Source: Leptospira sp.
GTDB taxonomy: Bacteria; Spirochaetota; Leptospiria; Leptospirales; Leptospiraceae
Reading direction: 5' to 3'
Length of the DNA: 64,000 nucleotides
Assembly (NCBI GenBank): GCA_027533185.1
Contig: JAPZTS010000005.1
Span: 52,144-116,143 of the forward strand
Each line of letters begins with the position of its first letter. Position 1 is the first letter of the stretch. The notes below the pieces were generated by a model. The model made no database searches. It was not told the origin of the DNA and worked only from the letters and a program-made list of their open reading frames with translations. Shown piece after piece: positions 51,533 through 59,379 of this stretch. Both the position numbers and the translations under genes were made by a program.

Positions 51533-53857
51533 ATGAGAACGAAAGTTCTAATGGTTTTTACAGTGGCTCTCTCCCTCATTCATTCCAGTTGCGGAGGGAG
51601 CCCAGAGTTTCCCATCGATTTGGTTTTGGAATTGGCAAAGTCAAAATCCTTGCATTCCTTAAGCGATGATTCGATTCCCTACCACTGGAAAAAAAATCCG
51701 GGTAGGCTTTCAAACATGCCTACACACAGAAAGTGGGAAAACACCCAAGTAACCTTCAATACAGATAAGGAAGTCTTTTTAAACCACTCCATTGATTCGG
51801 TATTTTTTCCAAAAGGGCAATCTTACCATTTTTTAATTCCCAAAGGCAAATACCATTTTAAGGCTCTAATAGGTTTGTTAGGCGACAGGCCAAACCAAAT
51901 AAATCTAGAGGGTAGGCTTACTTTTTTTTCCAAAGGAAATCCCATTTGGACTTGGACTGGGGATGGTAAAAAATCGGAAGTTTGGTTTTCTGAAGAAACA
52001 ATCTTGGAAATCGATGAGGAGTTAGATCTTAAATGGGAAAGTCATTCCACCAATCTTTTCTTAGGTGAACCAATTCTAACTCCTATCGGTCTGAAAGAAT
52101 CGAGGACGAAGAACACAGAAATACCCAAACATAAGTCAGTGATTCTCATTGTTATCGATTCGGCAAGGCGGGATTTTTTTGGTTCTTACGGATATCCTTA
52201 TTCTGTAACGCCCAACTTAGATGCGATGGCACTTGAATCGGTTTTTTTTGAATTACCTTTTGCGAATGGAAATTGGACAAAACCATCGATGATGTCTTTT
52301 TTTCACTCGGAATATTCATCTAATCTTGGTTTGGGGAATTCTTGGTTTTCGACAAAACCTTACCAAAGAAAAGTTTACTATGGAAAAAATAGGGACAATC
52401 TTGCCAAAACATTTCGAGAACAGGGATACTACACTAAGTCAATTATGAACAATGTCTTCTTTCTGGATTACACAACTGTGGGTTTGGATTTGGGATTCCA
52501 CAATCTATTTCAGGTTGGAAAGGATATTGAAGACACACCTGTGCTTACGGACCATGCTCTACGTTTTGTGGAAGAGTATAAAGATACTCCTTATTTTTTA
52601 CATTTCAATCTAAACACACCACATGCTTCTTACTCGCCACCAAAGGAAGATATGGATGCCGTTCAAAAGATTGTACCAAGTTCGGTATTTAATGCCTATG
52701 AATCTCCCATCAAACGTTATTTAGGTGAATTGCATTATACCGATCGAGAGATTGGCAGATTAGTTCAAAAACTTAAGGACTTAGGCACTTATGATGAAAC
52801 TTTGATCCTTGTAACAGGCGATCACGGAGAGTTGTTTAGCCCCCACCATGACTATAGTTACCACTTCATTATGAAAACCCGATTTGGACATGGAGAAACC
52901 CATTACGATGAGGAGATTTCTGTTCCGTATTTTATCAAACTTCCCAATTCTTTAGTGAGACGTTCCGAGTTTCCCGCTGGTTCACAGTTTAAAATAGGCG
53001 GTCAGTCTTCTTTGCTTTCCCTTGCTCCAACACTTCTTGGTCTTTTGGATATCCAATTACAAAATTCAACATACAAAGGTGTAGATTATTCGAATTGCAT
53101 TCGTCATGCGAATAAATGTCCGAAGGAAAATTTTATCTATACAGAAGGTAGGATGTCCGAATCGGTTCGCACAGAGAGTTATAAATATATTCGTAGATAT
53201 CCAGGATTTACAACAGTTCAGAGAACAATTGATGGCGAACCCCATTTCATGGCGGAAGAATTGTATGATATCAAAAAAGATCCGGAAGAGAGGGTTAATC
53301 TTTCTGTTCTTCCGGAAGGAGATAAAATTCTAACACAAGCAAGGACTGACTTTCGCAAGGAGAATTTTTTAAAACGCAATGGCCTTCGAATTTTGATACC
53401 CAAGTGCGAATCCAAATCTTGTCGAGACAGTTTGAACTTACAGATACAAGGATCTGTTTACAGTTGGGATGTTCCAGAGACTTTGTCTATCGTAACAACT
53501 AGCGCAAAAACAGCATCCATCTTTGCCGATTGGAATTTGCTAAGTACTTCTTCGAATCCTATCGAGTTGTACATCCAAACCGTCAATCCTGAGTTTGGAT
53601 TAGGGTTACAATACTATAGGAATGGTGTCCCGAAGTCTGCCCGACTAGGAAAGTTTGGTTTGGAATCAAATCTAGTTCGCAATCGGATCGAAGATTTTAT
53701 TCTTTCGCCGAGAAAACCTGACGATTGGGAAAGTTCGACCCTTCCCTGGATTTATAATGATGGTGCATTCAGTGGAACCGTTGAATCCGAATACCAAAGA
53801 GAGATGGGGAAAGAGGTAAAAAAAATATTGGAAACCTGGGGATATATTCACGAATAA
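51533..53857 (+). CDS. Sulfatase-family (alkaline phosphatase superfamily) lipoprotein
   Basis: A 774-aa lipoprotein (lipobox HSSC, Cys20 from the chosen ATG). The catalytic domain (about 190-590) has metal ligands in VIVIDSARRDFFGSYGYPYS and VTGDHGELFSPHHDYSYH. The nucleophile region reads NGNWTKPSMMSFF: Thr249 replaces the Cys/Ser that becomes formylglycine in true sulfatases, so it may be a phosphodiesterase or transferase. The last ~170 residues form an extra domain. The frame extends upstream to 51434, but the ATG at 51533 gives the lipoprotein signal and has GGGAG before it. Substrate unknown. Confidence 0.85.
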   Translation: MRTKVLMVFTVALSLIHSSCGGSPEFPIDLVLELAKSKSLHSLSDDSIPYHWKKNPGRLSNMPTHRKWENTQVTFNTDKEVFLNHSIDSVFFPKGQSYHFLIPKGKYHFKALIGLLGDRPNQINLEGRLTFFSKGNPIWTWTGDGKKSEVWFSEETILEIDEELDLKWESHSTNLFLGEPILTPIGLKESRTKNTEIPKHKSVILIVIDSARRDFFGSYGYPYSVTPNLDAMALESVFFELPFANGNWTKPSMMSFFHSEYSSNLGLGNSWFSTKPYQRKVYYGKNRDNLAKTFREQGYYTKSIMNNVFFLDYTTVGLDLGFHNLFQVGKDIEDTPVLTDHALRFVEEYKDTPYFLHFNLNTPHASYSPPKEDMDAVQKIVPSSVFNAYESPIKRYLGELHYTDREIGRLVQKLKDLGTYDETLILVTGDHGELFSPHHDYSYHFIMKTRFGHGETHYDEEISVPYFIKLPNSLVRRSEFPAGSQFKIGGQSSLLSLAPTLLGLLDIQLQNSTYKGVDYSNCIRHANKCPKENFIYTEGRMSESVRTESYKYIRRYPGFTTVQRTIDGEPHFMAEELYDIKKDPEERVNLSVLPEGDKILTQARTDFRKENFLKRNGLRILIPKCESKSCRDSLNLQIQGSVYSWDVPETLSIVTTSAKTASIFADWNLLSTSSNPIELYIQTVNPEFGLGLQYYRNGVPKSARLGKFGLESNLVRNRIEDFILSPRKPDDWESSTLPWIYNDGAFSGTVESEYQREMGKEVKKILETWGYIHE

Positions 53858-53904
53858 TTGCTCGAAATGGTTTCTATCTCTGTCGAATCTATACAATACT
53901 ACTT

Positions 53905-55173
53905 ATGAAATCTTCCTTCATACCACCTAGTTTTGAATTGCCGTTTGTACTTGGATTGGATCTCAGTTTTCCTATTCTTTCTAAACTATTGTTTAATCTT
54001 GATGGAATCGAATTGCCAAGAGAAGATGAGCGTGTGTTAAGCGAAATTAAGGACAAACGAGTCCTCTACCTTTCCAATCATCCTAGTGATGTTGAACCTG
54101 CAGTTGCTTATTACGTTGCAAATTCTATTGGAACGCGATTTAATTTTATGGCATCGCGAAGTATATTCAATTGGGGTTTTGGCTTAGTCGGAGAAGTAAT
54201 AAAACGTGTCGGTGCTTTTTCTGTACTTTCTGGAAGTCCTGACAGAGATGCGCTTAAAACTGCAAAAGGAATTTTAGCTTCGCCTAAAGGAAAGTTAGTC
54301 ATGTATCCGGAAGGAATGATGTCTGGAGAAAACGACAACTTGGTAAGTTTTATGCCTGGTGTTGCCCAAGTTGGCTTCTGGGGATTAGATGCTGCTTTAT
54401 CAAAAGAACCAGGCGCAGAGTTGTATATCCAACCAACATTCGTAAAATATAAAATTTCGGGAAGCCGAGAATCTATCTTACGTGAAATTGAATCCTCTTT
54501 AGGTCGAATTGAAAAAAAATTAAGACTGTACCCTGGTGGTAGAACACTACTTAGGCGATTTTTAACTGTGGGTCGAGTTCTTTTAGAAGAAACAGAGTTT
54601 GAATTGGGAATTCCCAAATCAGAAATCGACGGAAAAGATTTTGATTACCGATTGGGGAGAGCAAGGCATACCGCTCTCAATTTAGCAGCTTCTATTCTCA
54701 ATGTGAGTTTTTCCGATTCAGACAACGCGATACAGAAGATACGAGATTTATTTACTGCGATTGACTGTCTAGAGGCAGGAATGCCTCTGCCTTCTACTCC
54801 AACAAACCTCACTCCACAAAACATTCGGAGAGCAAAACAGTTGGTCGATACAGCCTATACATTTATCATAACTAAACCTAAAAATTTAATCCAATGGCCT
54901 TCTGCGGAACGATTAATTGAATGGATTTATAGTTTTGAAAAACATATCTATGGCAAAACTGAATTCCGAGCCCGTAAGGCTTATGTGCTTGTTAGCCCAG
55001 CCTTCCCAATATCTAAATACTATCCAAACTATCTAAATAACAAAAAAGAAGGGATTCAGTCTCTAATGAATCGAATCCAAGAAGAAATGGAAATTCTCTT
55101 AGAACGAGGAAAACGTATCAGTGAACCGCTGGTCCCCCCTTATTCGGTGGGACTGGATTTACAAATAGGTTGA
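53905..55173 (+). CDS. Lysophospholipid acyltransferase-family protein with HX4E motif
   Basis: A 422-aa cytoplasmic or membrane-edge acyltransferase. The catalytic motif is LSNHPSDVEPAV, which reads HX4E instead of HX4D. The acceptor-site motif is MYPEGMMSGENDNLVSFMPG. A long helical C-terminal half (about 230-422) has no recognised family. It probably acylates a glycerol or lipid precursor. It follows the sulfatase-like gene by 47 bp on the same strand. The Glu may keep activity, since some family members have it. Confidence 0.82.
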   Translation: MKSSFIPPSFELPFVLGLDLSFPILSKLLFNLDGIELPREDERVLSEIKDKRVLYLSNHPSDVEPAVAYYVANSIGTRFNFMASRSIFNWGFGLVGEVIKRVGAFSVLSGSPDRDALKTAKGILASPKGKLVMYPEGMMSGENDNLVSFMPGVAQVGFWGLDAALSKEPGAELYIQPTFVKYKISGSRESILREIESSLGRIEKKLRLYPGGRTLLRRFLTVGRVLLEETEFELGIPKSEIDGKDFDYRLGRARHTALNLAASILNVSFSDSDNAIQKIRDLFTAIDCLEAGMPLPSTPTNLTPQNIRRAKQLVDTAYTFIITKPKNLIQWPSAERLIEWIYSFEKHIYGKTEFRARKAYVLVSPAFPISKYYPNYLNNKKEGIQSLMNRIQEEMEILLERGKRISEPLVPPYSVGLDLQIG

Positions 55174-55188
55174 TAGGAATTCTATCAA
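55170..55188. terminator. Hairpin between convergent genes, possible bidirectional terminator
   Basis: TTGATAG-GAATT-CTATCAA is a 7-bp inverted repeat that includes both neighbouring stop codons. No T-tract follows, so this is a weak terminator at best. Confidence 0.35.
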
Positions 55189-56522
55189 TCTAAAACCAGA
55201 GTGATTTCCACTCTTCGATTTTTTTTTCGATTTTCTTCCGAGTCATTCGGCGCAACGGGAACTGTATCCGCATAACCTTTATAAGATATTGATTTTTCAT
55301 TCATTTTATGTTTTTTGACTAGTTCGTCTAGTACTGTTTTTGCACGGTCTTCTGATAATTTTTGGTTGTACTCAAATTTTCCGATGTTATCGGTGTGACC
55401 TGAAACTCTGATTTCTCGATCCGGATATTTTTTAAGAATTTCTGCAATTCGCCTAACAGCGTCTTCAGCATCAGATTTTAATTCAGAGTTATTAAAATCG
55501 AATAATATAGAGTTGAGAGAGAATGTAACTCCTTCCTCCGATGTCCGAACGGTTATAGGTTCTTCCCCAACTTGATCTTTTCGAATTTGGTTTGGATCGT
55601 CCGAAAGAGTGCGGATTGGAACACGATCAGTATTTTCTTTCCATCTTTTGTTTGGATCTTCTGAATAACCAACTATCAACTCATTTAAGACTTCATCGCG
55701 AATGGTGTTTCTTTCTGCAATACCTATCTGGTTTCTTAGAGTATAAATTCCTTGGATGTGAAAATTTGCTTCTTGTACGTTTCCATTAGGAAAAATAAAA
55801 GTATATGATAATTTTACGTCTTTAAATTCTGGGACACCTTTTTCGGAATTAAAAAACACGGCCCCATTTGCAAAGCCGAAGATTTTGACTGGAACATTAG
55901 GTGGAGTATTTATAGAATCTGATTTTGAGTAAAAGATGGGATACGTATAAGTGATTTTATCGGATGTTCCTTTGAATCCCTCATACGACCAATTTTTTTT
56001 ACCTACATAGGTATATTCTGGCTCGACTGTAACGCGAATTCTTTCTTTCACAAAATCAAACGATTCCTCAGCGGGAATTTTCCAAATATCCGTTACATGA
56101 ACCGCTTCATCAGGAAAGGAAGGAAAACTCCTTAGGTTTGGCATTATGAACTCATTGGGAACTTCATATCTGCCGTTTCGAAACAGAGAAAATGTACTCT
56201 GGAAATCTTTATCTTTTAAAAATGGTCCAGAAGTTTTGCCAAAACGAACGTAAGTATCAAACCATGCATCCACCAAGCACTTAGTAGACGAGCATTGTTT
56301 GGTTTTCATCACAACCCGGTTTTTATCCTCTCTTTGAACTGTTCTTGCTCCCACTCGAAACAAAATATCGTGGTATTCATTCAATTCTAGAACCTGGTTG
56401 TCTTTCCACTTCCACTGCAAAAGCACAGAGTTTGGATCTGTGCTGGCAAAAATACCAGATACTAAAACGAACAAACATCCGAAGGCAAATACCGAAAATT
56501 TTGATACGGAACTCAATTTCAT
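55185..56522 (-). CDS. OmpA-family peptidoglycan-binding envelope protein
   Basis: A 445-aa exported protein (signal peptide about 1-26, ending IFAST). The C-terminal OmpA domain (about 330-445) has ILFDFNNSELKSDAEDAVRR and VSGHTDNIGKFEYNQKLSED followed by RAKTVL, with NRRVEITL at the end; this fold binds diaminopimelate in peptidoglycan. The N-terminal ~300 residues form a beta-rich domain of unknown family. It would anchor the outer membrane to the cell wall. Confidence 0.9.
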   Translation of the reverse strand: MKLSSVSKFSVFAFGCLFVLVSGIFASTDPNSVLLQWKWKDNQVLELNEYHDILFRVGARTVQREDKNRVVMKTKQCSSTKCLVDAWFDTYVRFGKTSGPFLKDKDFQSTFSLFRNGRYEVPNEFIMPNLRSFPSFPDEAVHVTDIWKIPAEESFDFVKERIRVTVEPEYTYVGKKNWSYEGFKGTSDKITYTYPIFYSKSDSINTPPNVPVKIFGFANGAVFFNSEKGVPEFKDVKLSYTFIFPNGNVQEANFHIQGIYTLRNQIGIAERNTIRDEVLNELIVGYSEDPNKRWKENTDRVPIRTLSDDPNQIRKDQVGEEPITVRTSEEGVTFSLNSILFDFNNSELKSDAEDAVRRIAEILKKYPDREIRVSGHTDNIGKFEYNQKLSEDRAKTVLDELVKKHKMNEKSISYKGYADTVPVAPNDSEENRKKNRRVEITLVLD

Positions 56523-56567
56523 TGCTACTATAGGATCGGGGATTTTGGAAAAAAATGTACGTACTCC

Positions 56568-56595
56568 TTAAAAATTCTTAAGATTTTTTTAAGAT
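56568..56595 (+). promoter_or_regulatory. Pho-box-like direct repeats upstream of pstS
   Basis: TTAA begins at 56568, 56578 and 56589, spaced 10 and 11 bp, as TTAAAAATTC, TTAAGATTTTT and TTAAGATTGAC. Direct repeats at one-helix-turn spacing are the usual form of PhoB/PhoP binding sites. They lie about 40-65 bp before the pstS-like start, consistent with phosphate-starvation control. Confidence 0.5.
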
Positions 56596-56632
56596 TGACT
56601 CTAGGAGGAAACTGTACGATTTCCAAAGAACC

Positions 56633-57541
56633 ATGAAAATCCTGTTCTCCCTTTTTTACATTTTTATTACATTCAGTTTGGTTCAGTGCAAAGAAAAACA
56701 AACTTTAAAAGTCGCAGGTTCTGAAACCATGAATTCGATGATGCGATATTTAGGTGCCGAGTATGAAAAATCAAACTCAGGCATTTCCGTAACTGTCGAG
56801 GGAGGAGGATCCGAGTCTGGAATTGATAGACTCAGGAAAGGAGAGATTGATATGGCAGTTTCCTCTAGAGACTTAAACCAAAATGAATTTGATGATCTTA
56901 GAAAGACCGGCAACTTAGAAAAAGTCCGACTTGCTTATGATGGGGTAGCCTTGGTTGTGAATCCCAAAAACCCAGTGTCTAAGTTAAATCTTATTCAAGC
57001 CTCTGAAATTTTTTCAGGGAAGATTCAAAATTGGAAAGAGATCGGTGGTGAAGACAAAGCCATCCAAATCGTTGTTCGAAATGATAAATCTGGAACTCAA
57101 GACTATTTTGAAAATCATATTCTTCGTCAAAAGGATTTGGGAATTTCCGCATTTGATAAAAACAAATCCAATCAATTTGCCAAAACTGCGAAAATCGTAA
57201 AAGATAATTCAGAGATGTCAAAATTCATTCAAGAAAATCCGTATGCGATTGGTTATATGGGAATGGGAAGTGCAGTGGTCGACAATAAGGATAAAATCAA
57301 AACCCTTGACTACGCTCGTAATGCGAATGATCCGTATGTCCAACCATCCATACGAAATGTCTATGACAGGAAGTACAAACTAGCACGAGAATTATTTATG
57401 ATCTACAAAACAGACCAAGGTGATAAAATCGATGCCTTTGTAACTTACTTAACAAGCGAAGAGGGCCAAGCAGCAGTCTTACAATCAGGATATTTACGAG
57501 CATCTCTTCCGGAAGTCGAAGTTTCGGCGGAAGCAAAATAA
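56633..57541 (+). CDS. Phosphate ABC transporter substrate-binding lipoprotein (PstS-like)
   Basis: A 302-aa lipoprotein (lipobox LVQC, Cys19). The PBP-type fold has the phosphate-binding loop VAGSETMNSMM, the GGSESGIDRL segment and VVRNDKSGTQDYF, all typical of PstS. It would capture phosphate for the Pst transporter, but no pstCAB genes are nearby, so it works with a transporter encoded elsewhere. AGGAGG at 56603-56608 is too far (24 nt) to serve the ATG; a weaker AAAGAA is nearer. Pho-box-like repeats lie upstream. Confidence 0.9.
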   Translation: MKILFSLFYIFITFSLVQCKEKQTLKVAGSETMNSMMRYLGAEYEKSNSGISVTVEGGGSESGIDRLRKGEIDMAVSSRDLNQNEFDDLRKTGNLEKVRLAYDGVALVVNPKNPVSKLNLIQASEIFSGKIQNWKEIGGEDKAIQIVVRNDKSGTQDYFENHILRQKDLGISAFDKNKSNQFAKTAKIVKDNSEMSKFIQENPYAIGYMGMGSAVVDNKDKIKTLDYARNANDPYVQPSIRNVYDRKYKLARELFMIYKTDQGDKIDAFVTYLTSEEGQAAVLQSGYLRASLPEVEVSAEAK

Positions 57542-57563
57542 TTTTATAAATATCTGATCTTAT

Positions 57564-57589
57564 GAGTTCTTGTTAGTAAGCAAGAACTC
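57564..57589 (+). terminator. Hairpin after pstS
   Basis: Perfect 9-bp arms GAGTTCTTG and CAAGAACTC with an 8-nt loop, starting 22 bp after the pstS stop. No T-run follows directly, so the strength is uncertain. It overlaps the tail of a decayed NHL-repeat fragment. Confidence 0.5.
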
Positions 57590-57644
57590 GGTGGTTTCCT
57601 GAATCTACTATATAGAGCTTTCCTTGGCGATCAAAGTGAATGTT
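57573..57644 (-). pseudogene. C-terminal fragment of an NHL-repeat protein
   Basis: A 23-codon frame between two stops encodes NIHFDRQGKLYIVDSGNHRV followed by LAY, the signature of one NHL beta-propeller blade. No start or upstream part remains. It is a relic of a deleted gene. Confidence 0.55.
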
Positions 57645-57662
57645 TCATACAGTGTCAGATAA

Positions 57663-58184
57663 CTAGGTATCTGAGTCACTTTCCCATTTTGCAACATAGG
57701 GTAGATTTCGATATTTCCCTCGGTAGTCGAGTCCGTAGCCTACTAAAAAATCATCTTCAATAATAAAACCAGGGTAGTGGACTGGAACTTTAGGATTGGC
57801 CTTAGATTGTTTCCAAAAAAGTGCTGCCACCTTTACTTCCTTAGGCGAATGTTTTTCGACTAGCGAATATAAAAATTCTAGAGTTTTTCCTGTATCTACT
57901 ATGTCTTCAACTAGAATTACGGATTTTTTTTCTACGGATTTTTTGAGATCTTTCGTAATTGTAAAATTTCCTGAAGAAACTGTGGAATCGCCGTAAGATG
58001 AGGCTCCTAAAAAATCAACCTCATGGGGAATTGCGATCGAACGGCAAAGATCTGCCGTAAAGATAAATCCGCCGTTTAAAATCCCGATGAGAACCAGATC
58101 TTTTCCTAAAAAGTCTCGAGAAATCTCACGGGCAATTTCGGAAACACGGTTATGGATTCTATCTTCAGAATAAAGAGCTTTCAT
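57663..58184 (-). CDS. hpt: Hypoxanthine phosphoribosyltransferase
   Basis: A 173-aa purine-salvage enzyme that joins hypoxanthine or guanine with PRPP. The PRPP-binding motif is VILVEDIVDTGKTL; the flexible loop FLGASSYGDS and the C-terminal YGLDYRGKYRNLPYVA are as in the family. The ATG at 58184 (MKALYSEDRIHNRV) has AGGAAAGG upstream and overlaps the stop of the SixA-like gene by 4 nt (ATGA), so the two are translationally coupled. A longer frame from 58211 is less likely. Confidence 0.95.
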   Translation of the reverse strand: MKALYSEDRIHNRVSEIAREISRDFLGKDLVLIGILNGGFIFTADLCRSIAIPHEVDFLGASSYGDSTVSSGNFTITKDLKKSVEKKSVILVEDIVDTGKTLEFLYSLVEKHSPKEVKVAALFWKQSKANPKVPVHYPGFIIEDDFLVGYGLDYRGKYRNLPYVAKWESDSDT

Positions 58185-58693
58185 TCCTTTCCTATCATAC
58201 CAGGTATCCAATAAACTACAAGCTTACAAGTTCCCGAGGAAAGATCTTTCCAATTTTCTGAGGGAAAGCTTAAGCCAAGAAACGCGGCTGTCGGAAACTT
58301 ATGAAACCGGGAATGGTTTGTTTCCCCAAATAAAAGTTCAGATGCCAGTTCTTCCAGCCCTGGGTTGTGACCCACGACGCAACAAGACCGCACACCTGTT
58401 GGAAGGCCGTGCAAAAGAAAAAGTATATCTTCCTTTTCCGCATCGTAAAGACTCTCTCGGTACTCAGGTTTAGGAAGTCGGAGGATATCCTTTCGTAAGG
58501 TATGATATGTACGTTTCGTACGCTCTGAAGGAGAAACCAAACAAATATCAAATTCGAAGCGAGAATCTTTTAGGTAGTCACGAAGTGCCTTGGATTGTTG
58601 TTTGCCTCGGTGAGAAAGAGAACGTTCTTCATCTGTATCGTAAGGTTCTTCCCATTCTGATTTTGCATGTCTGAGGAAGTATATATGTTTCAT
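58181..58693 (-). CDS. SixA-type phosphohistidine phosphatase
   Basis: A 170-aa enzyme of the histidine phosphatase superfamily. The RHG-type motif is YFLRHAKSEWEEP and the second catalytic His is in VVGHNPGLEEL. It probably removes phosphate from phosphohistidine on a phosphotransfer protein, as E. coli SixA does on PtsO or ArcB. It is cotranscribed with hpt. The target here is unknown; the PTS-like domain of the KdpD fusion shows a phosphohistidine pathway exists in this genome. Confidence 0.88.
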   Translation of the reverse strand: MKHIYFLRHAKSEWEEPYDTDEERSLSHRGKQQSKALRDYLKDSRFEFDICLVSPSERTKRTYHTLRKDILRLPKPEYRESLYDAEKEDILFLLHGLPTGVRSCCVVGHNPGLEELASELLFGETNHSRFHKFPTAAFLGLSFPSENWKDLSSGTCKLVVYWIPGMIGKE

Positions 58694-58740
58694 TAGATAT
58701 AGAATACCAGCACTTGATCCTTCGGAGAATGACTCCTCGG

Positions 58741-59355
58741 CTACTTTTGTATTTCTTTTTCGTATTTAGAAATGAGTTCGTTGTTATTTTTACAAGCAAA
58801 CTTTGTCCGCATTTGATTTAGATGGTACTCGACTGTTTTTCTAGATTTTTGGATGCGATCGGCAACCTCATTTTGAGACAGGCCTTTCACTAAAAGGTTT
58901 AGAATTTCAATTTGAAACGGCGAAAATGGAAGCTGTACTTGGCTTACGCCGCTTGAAATATATGTCTCACCTTTCATTACCGTTTCAATGATTCCTGGCA
59001 TATCGGTAATCGGATCTGACTTGAGCATGTAGCCGTCTGCTTTTGCTTTTACAGCGTCTTCGACATATACTCTGCTTCCGTGGAGAGAAAAAATGATCAC
59101 TTTTGTCTTTGGGTATTTTTCTTTCACTTCTCGAAGAACATCAATTCCATTCCTATCCGGGAGATCGATATCCAGGATCAATAAGTGAATTGCATTGGAC
59201 TCTAAAAACGAAAAAAGATCTGCTGCCTTATGAAATTCTCCCTTTAGGGAAAAGAAAGGATTGGTTTTCAGAACAGATATGATCCCTTGAGTGACAACAG
59301 AATGGTCTTCCAGAATTGCTATAGATATTGTATCCACTTTACTATGAGTTTCCAA
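58741..59355 (-). CDS. NarL/LuxR-family response regulator
   Basis: A 204-aa transcription factor. The receiver has IAILEDHSVVTQGI and phospho-Asp in LLILDIDLPDRNG. The C-terminal LuxR helix-turn-helix reads IEILNLLVKGLSQNEVADRI, then KSRKTVEYHLNQM. Start is TTG with an AAGG-type ribosome site 5 nt upstream. It is divergent from and partly overlaps the start of the hybrid kinase gene, so the kinase is its likely partner. Targets are unknown. Confidence 0.92.
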   Translation of the reverse strand: METHSKVDTISIAILEDHSVVTQGIISVLKTNPFFSLKGEFHKAADLFSFLESNAIHLLILDIDLPDRNGIDVLREVKEKYPKTKVIIFSLHGSRVYVEDAVKAKADGYMLKSDPITDMPGIIETVMKGETYISSGVSQVQLPFSPFQIEILNLLVKGLSQNEVADRIQKSRKTVEYHLNQMRTKFACKNNNELISKYEKEIQK

Positions 59356-59379
59356 TTAGCCTTACCTTTTATCCCAAAA

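Noticed and set aside
56603..56608. AGGAGG as the ribosome site of the pstS-like gene
   Set aside because: It lies 24 nt before the ATG; only a CTG is in frame at a suitable distance, and the signal peptide starts at the ATG.
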